DNA of 64,000 nt from Nannobrachium achirus. Lineage: Eukaryota > Chordata > Actinopteri > Myctophiformes > Myctophidae. Position 1 is the stretch's first letter, and the number at the start of each line of letters is the position of its first letter. Position numbers and translations under genes: made by a program. The notes under the pieces were generated by a model that was given only the letters and a program-made list of their open reading frames with translations, had not been told where the DNA came from and searched no databases. Shown here one piece after another: positions 43,654 through 56,017 of the stretch. The stretch is taken from contig OY997659.1 of assembly GCA_963921795.1 (NCBI GenBank), positions 54,234,311-54,298,310 of the forward strand, given 5' to 3'.

Positions 43654-45355
43654 GGCCCTGTCTTTCCCTAATAGGACTGAGAGAGAGAGAGAGAAGTATA
43701 GAGCTAAGACTTAGCCACCACTCACTTCAAACTTGCTTTGATTTTTTTTTTCAAAATGAAAATGCATTTCAACACGTGAGTTGTGTCATTAAATCAGATC
43801 TGTCTCTCACTCACTGTTTGACTGCAATGCATGCATGCAAGATGCATGCATGGGGGGGGGGGCAGGCTGCCCTGCCCCCCCCCCCCCCCCCCCCTCTCCC
43901 TCTTGACTTGCCTTCACCAATAACGTTGTCAGGTCTCAGGTGCATCAGGCTTGTGCCACTTGTTTTTTTTTTTGTGCCGATAAAGTATAATTAACTCATT
44001 GAGTGCCAGCGCCCTCTAGGGGCCATAGAATGCCAGCGCATCTCTCATAGGCGAGCGCTTTAGCTTCCAGGACCTCACCTTCCAGGACCTCACGTGTGCA
44101 CGTTCATGCACGTCATGGAAATGTCCCGGATGATAATGCTAACAGAATGGCTATTCCCATTTTGTCATCTAAAAGATCATTTTTGGGCGATTTCGCCGTA
44201 AATAAACCTAGCGCCGCTTCCCTAAAGACACAATCCAGAGATATAAGCCTTCAAAGATGCGGTCTTTCATTGGATTAGGCGGAGATTGGCGATTGCGTTC
44301 GCAAATAACGTCCGGCCGGGACGTTGCTAGCTTTCGGCTAGTAGCTAGAAAAATCAGGCCAGGCTTCAGAAGGCCTCGTATCATTTTATTCCATTTCATT
44401 AAATATCCCGGACTAGTTCGGGATAGGCACCCTGGAATACGTCGCGCCGCTTACAATGAACATTGGGTGAACATTGGGGGGGGTCTAAACTTTATTTTAA
44501 ACCATTTTCAATGGAATAAATCGTCGGAGCATCTAGCGTCTCTCGTTGGTGAGCGCTGGGCAAGCCGGGACCACCCACGTTGCTCCAAGCAGCTCGGGGT
44601 AAGTAAAATAGCAAATAAAAAATTGTTTTTGATCCCGAATATCCCGGACTAGTTCGGGATAGGCACTGTATGAGTTAAAGCATGACGGAGGCACGCCGTC
44701 TCAGGTGATCTTGAGCCTGATGAGCCGACTCAGCGCCGCAGACAGATGGTGACTTAGTTGTGACCCAAGTGGTGCTGTTGTGCCACCGCTCACTTCAAAC
44801 TTGGTTTGATTTTTTTAGTTTTTTCGTAAATGAATTAATTTGTAGCCACCCGTGGACATCCGCTTCAGTGGCATTTATCTCACACTGACGTCTGTTCAGG
44901 AGATTTACCATGAGCTTCATGAGAAATGGCTTCAGTAGCGTTTATCTCACACTGACGTCTGTTCAGGAGATTTACCATGAGCTTCATGAGAAAATGGAAG
45001 CGTGAGGAGAGCGTGAACGGATGCCTGGTGGCGTGTCAACAAGCCAGTGGACCCAATTCTTCTAATGGATTAATAATGGGACCATGGACATCGTCTGAGA
45101 CTTTTTTAATGTATTATATTATTTAAATGCCAGAAAAAAGGTAATTTAATCAATTTAATAAAATGTATTAAAAATATTTATAGAAAAACCTGGCAGGGAA
45201 TGTATTAACTATTGGTAACCAAGCATTATAGGCTACGTCCTACATGTTGTAGTCTTTCTTAGTCTCTTGTGATTTTATCATTTAACCCTTTCTTTTATTT
45301 CATTTCAGCTGTTTGCAGATCTTTGTTCCATTGTTATCCTTGGCTTTTATTTATT
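43654..45355. repeat. U6 head, interrupted by a TTAA element
   Basis: The motif near 43714 carries one change (CCACCACTCACTTC). The second copy of the internal duplication is missing, as in U4, and the TTAA element lies at its AGTATAATTAAAGCATGACG site. The rest of the head follows from 44679. Confidence 0.75.
43995..44674. mobile_element. 680-bp TTAA-flanked Looper/piggyBac-like element
   Basis: TTAA lies at 43991-43994 and 44675-44678, and sister units have one TTAA there. The inverted ends are CTCATTGAGTGCC on the left and the complement of CTCATACAGTGCC on the right. The near-palindrome ATCCCGGACTAGTTCGGGAT followed by AGGCAC occurs at about 44405 and again at 44641. No transposase is seen. 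The short open stretch at 44257-44652 has no recognised homology. Confidence 0.85.
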
Positions 45356-47940
45356 TTATTTTTTGGGTGTGTGTGTCCCAGTTTGCACGTGACCTCTGGG
45401 AGAAAGCCCAGCCCTGTAGCAGACTGGCGTGGCGCCAGTCTGCGAGGAAGACGGCGATGATCTCGGGGCTGATGTCCTTGGAGACTCCTCAGGGTCACCT
45501 CCCCCACTCACAGGCTGCTCTGGGGCCAAGTCTGGCTGAAGTGACGGCTGGGGAGGGGCCGCCTCTGCTGGTCGGAGGTCATTCCTGTTGTGTCGATACG
45601 TGGTCCCATCCACGTGGACCAGATAGGACCAGAGTCCCAGCTGCTGCACACACACGCCTCTCCTCCATGGGCCGTCCTGTCCCCCGGGAGTGTCTTCATC
45701 CTTATGGGCTGCATGGCCGCCGCTCAGCTCCGGCAGATCCTTGACAGACCCGTCATAGACCAGCTCTGCTGCTCCATGCTTCGCTCTCAGTCAGGAATTC
45801 CCGTAACGACTTCAGGCATCAGCAGCTGGTCGGCCACAGGGAGAAGGGATCTCAGCCTCCGTGACATGAGCCGATGTGCTGGGCTGCAATGCATGCCCTC
45901 AGTGGGCGTGTTTCGCCAATGCAAAATGGCCTTCCAGGGATCCTCTTCGGCACGGCACAGGCTCTTTATGATCTTCACTGCTGGCTCTGCTTTGCCATTA
46001 GCCTTTGGGTGTCTGGGTGAGGACATGACATGCTCGAAAAGAAACCCCACTCCCTCGCGAACAACCGGAACTCCCCACCAGCGAACTGGACTCCACAATC
46101 TGAAATGGCCCGGTCCGGTACGCCATGGCGTGCAAACTGTGCCTTGCACCGCCGGATAGTGGTGTCCGCAGACAGGTCAGGGAGCAGGTCTATCTCCCAA
46201 AAGTCTGAGTAGTGTTTCACCACAAGCAAGAAGTTCTGCGCTGCATAGCTGTAAAGATCCATGCTCACCAGCTGCCAGGGACGTGTGGGGAGCGGGTGCG
46301 ACATCATAGTCTCCCTCTGTTGTTCGTGTGCATACTCATTACACACAGAGCACTGCTGTACATAGTCTTTGAGCTCACCTTGCATGCCGGGCCAGTTAAG
46401 TGTATCACAAGCTTGTCTGTAGCACGCGTCCCCCCACCCCACGTGGTTGTAGTGGATCCGTCTCAGCATTGCCTGACGCAGAGCTTTTTGGTTGATGACG
46501 CACTGACTTCTGGAGAGCACGCCATCCCGTACACTTTTATTTCATCTCTGACAGCCCAGTAGTCCCTGACGGCCACGGGGGTCTCCTCCTTGTGTTCTGG
46601 CCAGCCCTCCAGCACCACTGACTTCAGCATTTGAAGACACACGTCCTCCTCAGTGTGTGCTGGAATCTGTGCCAGGCGTTTAGGTAGTCCGCCTGCTGAA
46701 TGGCCGTGGCATCACACTGCTCCTGCTGCATGCTGCAGACCATCTCTCGTCGGTACAGTGTGTCGGTTCTCTGTGGCGGGGTAGTGGCTCTGCTGAGCGT
46801 GTCACTTATGTACATTTCAGGGCCTGGCTCTTATGCCACCACAAGGCAGTATTTTGAAGTGTGAGCAGCATGCTCTGAAGGCGCTGTGGCGCACTGAGGT
46901 GAGGCTTTGTGAAAATAGACTCCCTTGGGCGGTGGGCGGTCTCTGCAGTGACATCACCCCTCCCATTGCTTTGATGGACAGTCGTGACCCGCGTAGAGCG
47001 TAGTTTGGCTCTGTTTGGGTCAGTGCACGGGAGGAGAATGCAACAGGCTGTTCCCCATGAAGCAAGCAGCAGCCCAGACCCGCCTGACTGGCGTCGCTCT
47101 GAATGGTGACCGGTTTGCTGACATCATAATATCTTAGGACTTCACGCCACCATGAAGGAAAGGCGCTGGTCACGGCGTTGCCATGTTTGGGCTGCCAGTG
47201 CCACGGCACGTCTTGGTCCAGCAGTCTCCTCAGTGGTTCACACACCTCTGACAAGCGTGGCATGAATCTGGACAGGTAGTTCACAAACCCGACCGCTGGA
47301 CCACCTCTGCGTCAGTGGGGTTCGGCATGTCCAGAACCGCCCTGACCTTGTCAGGGTCGACCTTGAGGCCCTCCGTGGACAGCACATGGCCGTGGAAGCG
47401 GACCTCCTTCACTCCAAATGGCATCTTTTTTCAGGCCCAGTCTCAGCTTCACTTCTCTGCACCTGTCCATCAAAGCAATGAGGTTTGTGTCATGGTCTTG
47501 ATCGGCCTCCTCGTCTGTGTCCCACCGGCCAACAATAAGGATATCGTCGGCTATAGGCTCGATCCCCGTCAAGCCAGCTAGCAGCTCATGCTGCTTCCTC
47601 TGGTACAACTCCGGAGCAACTGACACACCGAAAGAGAGCTTCAGCCAACGTTTTCTACCCCACTGTGTCCAAAATGTTGTCATCAGGCTGCTCTCTTCAT
47701 CCAAGCGGCACTGCAGGAACGCATCGTGTGCATCCACTAGTGTGAATATATGTGCCTTAGGCAGCTTATACAGCACGTCATCCAATGTGGGCATCAGGTA
47801 ATGGGACCGTTCCAGAGCTCGGTTGAGGGGCTTTGAGTCAATACAAAGTGTCAATTTATCTGGCTTTTTCACTATGACCAGGTTGCTAATCCAGTCTGTG
47901 GGTCGAGTGACTGTGGTTAAGTGCCCATCCTCTTCGTATC

Positions 47941-47976
<36 letters not shown>

Positions 47977-48239
47977 CCTTTATTATCCCAAGGGCGAAAT
48001 TCAAGCTGCACTTTAACAGCTGCCTTGAGGGCCACTGGAACATTCCTGGGAGCACACTGAACCAGTGCCACGGTGCTGTCCAGCTCAAAGTGAACGGGCA
48101 CAACATTTCATGGTAGGTGCTGACAAGATGCTCTGTAGTCAGGACCCCCTTCCTGCAGTGCTCCACCCACTCATTCTACTACTGTACTTCTGCACTATGG
48201 ATGCCCGGTGAAGTTCGTTAACATCCTCCGGTAGTTCCA
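45356..48239 (-). mobile_element. U6 gypsy pol remnant, most complete copy
   Basis: This copy keeps parts deleted elsewhere. RT lies at 48166-47351 in one long frame (NLVIVKKPDKLTLCIDSKPL, LVDAHDAFLQC, IADDILIVG), with only a GATA insertion (nine repeats, 47941-47976). RNase H is at 47284-46817 (TIQSDASQAGLGCCLL, FSSRALTQTE). The integrase zinc-finger region is at 46520-46330 (HYNHVGWGDACYRQACDTL, CSVCNEY). The integrase core is at 46320-45787, with ISDCGVQFAGGEF and NGKAEPAVKIIK, so the DDE acidic residues are visible. The tail runs to 45356 with no 5-bp deletion near 45592. Several frameshifts still make it defective. Confidence 0.9.
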
Positions 48240-49419
48240 TGATGGAATGAGGGATAAGGTCATGATGGGTGGATTAGAATCTGCCCCCTTCAGAGTAGGT
48301 ACTGGAGTGAGACAGGGATGTGTTCTCACACCGGTCCTGTTTAACATCTTCCTCCTGTGTATAACAACATTAATTCACAAGGAAAAGGAGGAGGGGAGTG
48401 GGGTGACCGGATGGGAACCTCTTCAACATCAGGAGGCTCCAAGCTACAACAAAGCTCCAGTCTGTAGGCATACTGGAACTCCCTTGTGGCCACACACGCC
48501 AGAGTCACTGCAGGCCACTCTGGCAGCCGCTGTGAGAGCCTACAGCAGAACGGGACTGTCTGTAAACATATCAAAGACAGAAGTCCTCTGCCAGTGGTCT
48601 TCAGAACCTCCACAGACACCACCAGCCTTCTCTGTTGCAGATTCATCTTTTAACATCGTTCCACATTTCAAGCACCTTGGAAGCATCCTGTCAGAAGACT
48701 GCAGCATCGATCACGACATCCAAAACAGGATCAAACAGGCCTTATCCTCCTTTGGAAAAGGGTCTTCAGCAACAGCAACCTCCACCTCCACACACAAATA
48801 GCAGTCTACAAGGCAATATGCATATCCACCCTCCTATACGGTTGTGAGTCTTGGACCATCTACTCCCGGCATCTGAAGATGCTCGAGGCATTCCACATCA
48901 AATGCCTCCAACGCATCCTAAAGGTGGCAAGACTGTATATCACACTGCAGAACCAGCTGCAGGAGCATAGAGGCCACGCCCACGATTATGCAACACCAGC
49001 TAAGATGGCTTGGACATGTAAACAGGATGCCATCCAGTCGCCTGCCTTGTAATATGGCCAACTCCACCTGGGCCAACGCTCTGCAGGGGGACCGAAGAAG
49101 AGGCTGAAGGACCAACTAAAGACCTCCCTTAAAAAGTGTGGAATGGAGCCTGCTTCCCTTGAAGATGCCGCTGCTTCTCCCGGTGGGGACTCTGCCAACA
49201 AGGAGTCCAACTGGCAGAGGAGAACAGAACAACACAACGCCTGGCAAAAAGGCAGAGGAGGAAGTTGGCCAAACCTGCACCTGCACCATCGGGTCAGATC
49301 TTCACTTGCCCTGTCTGTGACAGGCAGTGTGCATGGACTATATGGTCATCAAAGGACCCACACATTATGGCAGAAGTCATGATAGGCCACGATGGACTAC
49401 CTTAAGCAAGTAAGTAAGT
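48240..49419 (+). mobile_element. U6 LINE RT remnant without palindromes
   Basis: RT open stretch 48247-48801. The site at 49005-49025 reads directly from ...GGCTTGGACATG through TAAACAG to GATGCCATCCAG, the ancestral form. It ends in the C2H2-like HQRTHT trace (to 49382) and the AAGT tail. Confidence 0.85.
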
Positions 49420-49908
49420 TGTATGTATAAGGGCCACGAGAGGGGCTGTCCATGCCCATAGCCAATCAGATGGGCATAAATGGGCATATGCATATATTCT
49501 TTTGTTAATCCTCTGGAGATTGGAGATGAATGATTTCATTTGGTGGGGAGGAAGTGTTCATTACACATTGTTCTGAAACAGTTTTCTTTCCAGTGGTGGA
49601 AGAACTACTCAACTTCTTTACCGTGTTACTTTCCTCTTCTATACCCTCCCTGTATTTGAACCCGGGTTCCCGCGCAAGTGCTGACCTTTTTACCATTGAG
49701 CTAATAGAGCCAGCCTGCTTGCTCAGGGGAGGAATTATAATTATGCGCGGGATAAGATAAGATGAGGAACTCTGGAAATCTCAGTTGGAAGATGGATGGA
49801 GTGACCTCAATAAAGATGCAAGATGGACTATCCACTCACTACTTATTAGAGTAGCATCGTTTTGTATTCTAGCACCGCTCCTTCAATGAAATTAACGTAA
49901 TGCCTATT
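49420..49908. other. U6 linker, no gene
   Basis: Includes the tRNA-like segment at 49647-49712 (minus strand), with A and B boxes as in U5 and one substitution (CGCGCAAGTG). Confidence 0.6.
49647..49712 (-). mobile_element. tRNA-derived SINE-like head (U6)
   Basis: Same as the U5 copy, with the A box TAGCTCAATGG and B box GGGTTCAAATAC on the minus strand. Confidence 0.55.
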
Positions 49909-50167
49909 TCTTCATCTGAGGTCACAATTACTGCGTCAGCAATGGACTTACGTCATCGATCAATGAGCTTACGTCATCGATCAATGCGTTTACGTCATCG
50001 GCCCGTAGTTTAAAATGAGATGCCTTTCAACGTAAGTCTCAGTGCCGTTATAGTTATATGGTTGTTTATCTTAAGGATAATTATTATTCAGTTTCATCAC
50101 TTGTAACTTCAAGAGCAGATCAAAGCACATTCAGCTGAATCAAACTCTCAGTTTGATTCAGCTGAAA
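49909..50167 (+). promoter_or_regulatory. U6 promoter and start-codon hairpin
   Basis: TTACGTCA sites start at 49948, 49969 and 49990 and TTTAAAA at 50009. The hairpin is at 50130-50166. Confidence 0.6.
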
Positions 50168-51488
50168 ATGGACTCATTCAAGATGAGATGTTTGAAGGTG
50201 TTGCTGGTCCTTTGCTTTCTACAGAGCACTGTATGTCAGCTCAGAGACCCTCTGAACCTACACATCTGCCATCATGAAGGCCTGTCATATGACAGAGAGG
50301 CCCTGCAGAAGACAGCAGCATCTGAAGACGGCGTCCTGATGCTGAACTTCAAGGCTTATGGAAGGTTCTTTAACTTGAAGATGAAGAGGGACAGCAGCCC
50401 GTTGTCTCCACACCTCACGCTGGAGGCGCCCAATGCCAGCGCTCACATGTACACCGTAGAGGTCTTGGGTGAGAATGGCACCGTAACTCATGGCACTGTG
50501 ATCGATGGCCGCTTCGAGGGCCTGATCCACACAGGTCAAGGCACATACCATGTGGAACGTTCTGAGACCTACTTCAATGTGAGTGTTCCCCATCACTCTG
50601 TCATCTTTCATGAGAAGGACACCAGCTATCCTCATAGTGGCTCCCAGGAGGGTGGCTGTGCTGACCACTCACTCTCTGTGGAGGAGACGGCGTCCCAGCC
50701 ATCAGACCCGATTAAAACGAGGTGGTGCGGCATGTACCTCCAGGCTGACCACCTCTACTTGAGGAAACACAAGACAGAGGAGCAGGTCACGAAAATGCTA
50801 AACGAAAACATGAAGTTCCTCAACAAAGTGTTTGACGGGGTCACTTTTGAGGAATTCCTGGGTGGATCAACGAAACTCCAATTTTATGTGAAAAAGATGA
50901 CCATCTAGGGAGATTCAAACAATGACTTCAAGGATGAGCGCATGAATGTAATGCAGGTTTTGGATGTCCTCTGACGACTACTGCCTGGCCTATTTGTTCA
51001 CCAGCAGAAGGTTTAAGAGGACAGGGTCGATTGGCGAAGCTAGTCTTGGGCAGCCGGAGGTAGAGGCGGGAATCTGCGCAAAGAACTCGATGTCGTATCC
51101 AAATGACCCAACCCGACCCCCATTGAAAGAACTTTGGTCTAAGAACACAGGCGTTGTTACTGACCTAAACAAATATGGTCAAAATATCAGACCTATAACC
51201 ACACATATCAACTTTGCCCATAATATTGGACACAGCCTTGGCTCCCCACATGACGATGTCGTACATGACGTCTGCAACAAGCTTGGCAAACACAATGATG
51301 AATGCAATAAGAAGGAAGACTCATTCATTATGTATTATAGAACCACACCAGGGAACCGGCCAAACAACATCTTGTACTCACCATGCAGCAAGTGCAGCAT
51401 GTATACTGTGCTAAACGGCTCTAGGTTAGCAACTGGCGAATTAGGAGAAAGACCAAGAAGATGCTTAAGCTTCAATAAACCTCGTTAA
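50168..51488 (+). pseudogene. U6 ADAM10-like gene, nonsense plus frameshift
   Basis: It is intact through the prodomain and first third of the protease domain, then TAC becomes TAG at 50906-50908 (MTI-stop where others read MTIYGDSN). A 14-bp deletion at about 50973 (CCTCTGACGAC) shifts the frame further. A 3-bp loss occurs near 51313. HNIGHSLGSPH is still legible downstream, as is GQNIRP shared with U5. A truncated secreted prodomain product of about 246 residues is the most that could be made. Confidence 0.9.
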
Positions 51489-51742
51489 ATACCTCTGTTA
51501 GTATTCTTTAAAAGTAATAGAGATGAGACGGTTGTGTGTCCTTTTGGTAGCTTTATTGACATCCACTCCACCTCTCCTGAGTGAAATGTCTGGAGCTGGA
51601 GTCTGGTGCAACGCACAGGTCCTGGACCTGGTGAGACGTAGGAGGGGCCCGGACAGGAGTCAATCCACAGAGCCTGGTCCTTCCTTGCGCCATATTTCCT
51701 CTCCCAGTCTCGGCAGAGTAGTTCCAGAGTGGTGGAGTGAGT
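51489..51742 (+). other. U6 tail with signal-peptide-like ORF
   Basis: Frame from 51523, 89 codons, ended early by a different GA-tract length. Confidence 0.3.
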
Positions 51743-53237
51743 GGCCCTGTCTTTCCCTAATAGGACTGAGAGAGAGAGAGAGAGAAGTATAGAGCTAAGA
51801 CTTAGCCACCACTCACTTCAAACTTGCTTTGAAAATGCATTTCAACACGTGAGTTGTGTCATTAAATCAGATCTGTCTTTCACTCACTGTTTGACTGCAA
51901 TGCATGCATGCAAGATGCACTGCAAGGCTGCCCTGCCCCCGCCCCCCCCCCCTCCCTCTTGACTTGCCTTCACCAATAGCGTTGTCAGGTCACAGGTGCA
52001 TCAGGCTTGTGCCACTTGTTTTTTTTTTGTGCCGATAAAGTATAATTAAAGCATGACGGAGGCACGCCGTCTCAGGTGATCTTGAGCACCGTGGGACACC
52101 GCTGAGTGAGCGGCAGCGACCGAGTGGCCGTGTCGAGCCGTGCGAAAGTTGCATGATGAGCCGACTCAGACAGATGGTGACTCTTAGTTGTGACCCAAGT
52201 GGTGCTGGTGTGCCACCGCTCACTTCAAACTTGGTTTGATTTCTTTTCCCCCCAAAATGAATTAGTTTGTTGGTGACACACACACGCACTACCGCTCACT
52301 TCAAACTTGGTTTGATTTTCTTTTTTTCAAAATGAATATGCATTTCAACACGTGTGTTGTGTCATTAAATCAGATCTGTCTTTCACTCACTGTGTGACTG
52401 CAATGCATGCATGCAAGATGCACTGCATGGCTGCCCCCCCCCCCCCCCCCCCCCCTATTGACTTGCCTTCACCAATAGCGTTGTCAGGTCACAGGTGCAT
52501 CAGGCTTGTGCCACTTGTTTTTCCGCCACCACGAACAACTTTTTTTTGTGCCGATAAAGTATAATTAAAGCATGACGGAGGCACGCCGTCTCAGGTGATC
52601 TTGAGCCTGATGAGCCGACTCAGCGCCGCAGACAGATGGTGACTTAGTTGTGACCCAAGTGGTGCTGTTGTGCCACCGCTCACTTCAAACTTGGTTTGAT
52701 TTTTTTTTTCTTAAATGAATTAATTTGTAGCCACTCGTGGACATCCGCTTCAGTAGCGTTTATCTCACACTGACGTCTGTTTAGGAGATTTACCATGAGC
52801 TTCATGAGAAATGGATTCAGTAGCGTTTATCTCACACTGACGTCTGTTCAGGAGATTTACCATGAGCTTCATGAGAAAGTGGAAGTGTGAGGAGAGGGTG
52901 AACGGATGCCTGGTGGCGTGTCAACAAGCCAGTTGACCCAAATCTTTTAATGGATTAATACTGGGACCATGGACATCGTCTGAGACTTTTTTTTATGTAT
53001 TATATTATTTAAATGCCAGAAAAAAAGGTAATTTAATCAATTTAATAAAATTAATTAAAAATATTTATAGAAAAACCTGGCAGGGAATGTATTAGCTATT
53101 GGTAACCAAGCATTATAGGCTACATCCTACATGTTGTAGTCTTTCTTAGTCTCTTGTGATTTTATCATTTAACCCTTTCTTTTATTTCATTTCAGCTGCT
53201 TGCGGGCCTTTGTTCCAGTGTTATCCTTGGCTTTTAT
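51743..53237. repeat. U7 head, non-coding
   Basis: Full head with both internal copies, more diverged than U1-U4. A CCGCCACCACGAACAA-type insertion interrupts the T run near 52523, and the poly-C tract near 52434 is long. No gene is seen. Confidence 0.7.
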
Positions 53238-54358
53238 TTATTTTCTTTTTTTTGGGTGTGTGTCCCAGTTCGAACATGACCTCTGGGAGAAAGCCCAGCC
53301 CTGTAACTCACGGCGTGGCGTGGCGCCAGTCTGCGAGGAAGACGGCGATGATCTCGGGGCTGATGTCCTTGGAGACTCCTCAGGGTCACCTCCCCCACTC
53401 ACAGGCTGCTCTGGGGCCAAGTCTGGGTGAAGTGACGGCTGGGGAGGGGCCGCCTCTGCTGGTCGGAGGTCATTCCTGTTGTGTCGATACGTGGTCCCAT
53501 CCACGTGGACCAGATAGGACCAGAGTCCCAGCTGCTGCACACACACGCCTCTCTTCCATGGGCCGTCCTGTCCCCCGGGAGTGTCTTCATCCTTATGGGC
53601 TGCATGGCCGCCGCTCAGCTCCGGCAGATCCTTGGCAGACCCGTCATAGACCAGCTTTGCTGCTCCATGCAGGGGTCCTCTTTGGCACGGTCAGTCTTCC
53701 TGCACAGGCTCTTTATGATCTTCACTGCTGGCTCTGCTTTGCCATTAGCCTTTGGGTGTCTGGGTGAGGACATGACATGCTCGAAAAGAAACCCCACTCC
53801 CTCGCGAACAACCGGAACTCCCCACCAGCGAACTGGACTCTACAGTCTGAAATGGCCTGGTCTGGTACGCCATGGCGTGCAAACTGTGCCTTGCACCGCC
53901 GGATAGTGGTGTCCACAGACAGGTCAGGGAGCAGCTCTATCTCGCCTGCCAGTGCTTCCATTATTACTCATTGCTTTGATGGACAGTCGTGACCCGCGTA
54001 GAGCGTAGTTTGGCTCTGTTTGGGTCAGTGCACGGGAGGAGAATGCAACAGGCTGTTCCCCATGAAGCAAGCAGCAGCCCAGACCCGCCTGACTGGCGTC
54101 GCTCTGAATGGTGACCGGTTTGCTGACATCATAATATCTTAGGACTTCACGCCACCATGAAGGAAAGGCGCTGGTCACAGCGTTGCCATGTTTGGGCTGC
54201 CAGTGCCACGGCACGTCTTGGTCCAGCAGTCTCCTCAGTGGTTCACACACCTCTGACAAGCGTGGCATGAACCTGGACAGATAGTTCACAAACCCGACAT
54301 ACCGCTGGACCCCCTCTGCGTCAGTGGGGTTCGGCATGTCCAGAACCGCACTGACCTT
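53238..54358 (-). mobile_element. U7 gypsy pol remnant, RNase H fused to integrase
   Basis: RNase H at 54380-53960 (NYLSRFMPRLSEVCEPLRRL, IQSDASQAGLG) is joined near 53955 to the integrase core (53961-53722). Another deletion near 53670 follows, then the C-terminal tail 53546-53238 in the undisturbed frame. RT and the zinc finger are gone, and the right edge runs straight into the ADAM10-like promoter. Confidence 0.85.
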
Positions 54359-54656
54359 GCACCGCTCCTTCAATGAAATTAATGTACTGCCTATTTCTTC
54401 ATCTGAGGTCACAATTACTGCGTCAGCAATGAGCTTACTTCATCGATCAATGAGCTTACGTCATCGATCAATGCGTTTACGTCATCTGCACGTAGTTTAA
54501 AATGAGATGCCTTTCAACGTAAGTCTCAGAGCCGTTAAAGCTTATATCAGTGTTACTTTTGGAGGATAATTTCTATTCAGTTTCATCACTTGTAACTTCA
54601 AGAGCAGATCAAAGCACATTCAGCTGAATCAAACTCTCAGTTTGATTCAGCTGAAA
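54359..54656 (+). promoter_or_regulatory. U7 promoter and start-codon hairpin
   Basis: The first octamer is TTACTTCA (54435); the other two are TTACGTCA at 54456 and 54477. TTTAAAA is at 54496. The leader is diverged (TATCAGTGTTACTTTTGGAG) yet the hairpin (54619-54655) is identical to the other units. Confidence 0.6.
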
Positions 54657-56017
54657 ATGGACTCATTCAAGATGAGATGTTTGAAGGTGTTGCTGGTCCT
54701 TTGCTTTCTACAGAGCACTGTATGTCAGCTCAGAGACCCTCTGAACCTACACATCTGCCATCATGAAGGCCTGTCATATGACAGAGAGGCCCTGCAGAAG
54801 ACAGCAGCATCTGAAGACGGCGTCCTGATGCTGAACTTCAAGGCTTATGGAAGGATATTTAACTTGAAGATGAAGAGGGACAGCAGCCTGTTGTCTCCAC
54901 ACCTCACGCTGGAGGCGCCCAATGCCAGCGCTCACATTTACACCGGAGAGGTCTTGGGTGAGAATGGCACCGTAACCCATGGCACTGTGATCGATGGCCG
55001 CTTCGAGGGCCTGATCCACACGGGTCAAGGCACATACCATGTGGAACGTTCCGAGACCTACTTCAATGTGAGTGTTCCCCATCACTCTGTCATCTTTCAT
55101 GAGAAGGACACCAGCTATCCTCATAGTGGCTCCCAGGAGGGTGGCTGTGCTGACCACTCACTCTCTGTGGAGGAGACGGCGTCCCAGCCATCAGACCCGA
55201 TTAAAACGAGGTGGTGCGGCATGTACCTCCAGGCTGACCACCTCTACTTGAGGAAACACAAGACACAGGAGGAGGTCGCGAAAATGCGAAAAAGCGAAAA
55301 CATGAAGTTCCTCAACCAAGTGTTTGACGGGGTCACTTTTGAGGAATTCCTGGGTGGATCAACGAAACTCCAATTTTATGTGAAAAAGATGACCATCTAC
55401 GGAGATTCAAACAATGACTTCAAGGATGAGCGCATGAATGTAATGCATGTTTTGGATGTCCTCTCAAAACAGAATCACGACGACTACTGCCTGGCCTGTT
55501 CACCAGCAGAAGGTTTAAAGTGACAGGGTCGATTGGCGAAGCTAGTCTTGGGCAGCCGGAGGTAGAGGCGGGAATCTGCGCAAAGAACTCGATGTCCTAT
55601 CCAAATGACCAAACCCGACCCCCATTGAAAGAACTTTGGTCTAAGAACACAGGCGTTGTTACTGACCTAAACAAATATGGTCAACCTCTCAGACCTATAA
55701 CCACACATATCAACTTTGCCCATAATATTGGACACAGCCTTGGCTCCCCACATGACGATGTAGTACATGACGTCTGCAACAAGCTTGGCAAACACAATGA
55801 CGAATGCAATACGATTAAGTATGACTCATTCATTATGTATTATGGAAACACACCAGGGAACCGGCCAAACAACATCTTGTACTCACCATGCAGCACGTGC
55901 AGCATGTATACTGTGCTAAACGGCTCTAGGTTAGCAACCGGCGAATTAGGAGAAAGACCAAGAAGATGCTTAAGCTTCAATAAACCTTGTGTAAATACCT
56001 CTGTTGGTATTCTTTAA
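54657..56017 (+). pseudogene. U7 ADAM10-like gene, 4-bp deletion frameshift
   Basis: This is the most diverged copy, for example HIYTGEVLG where the others have HMYTVEVLG, and MRKSENMKFLNQVF. A 4-bp deletion at about 55497 (GGCCTGTTCACC) shifts the frame, and a stop follows at 55521-55523 after about 288 residues. The rest (55520-56017) stays open in the new frame and keeps HNIGHSLGSPH. Two extra bases before the usual stop would extend the C-terminus to NTSVGIL. Confidence 0.9.
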
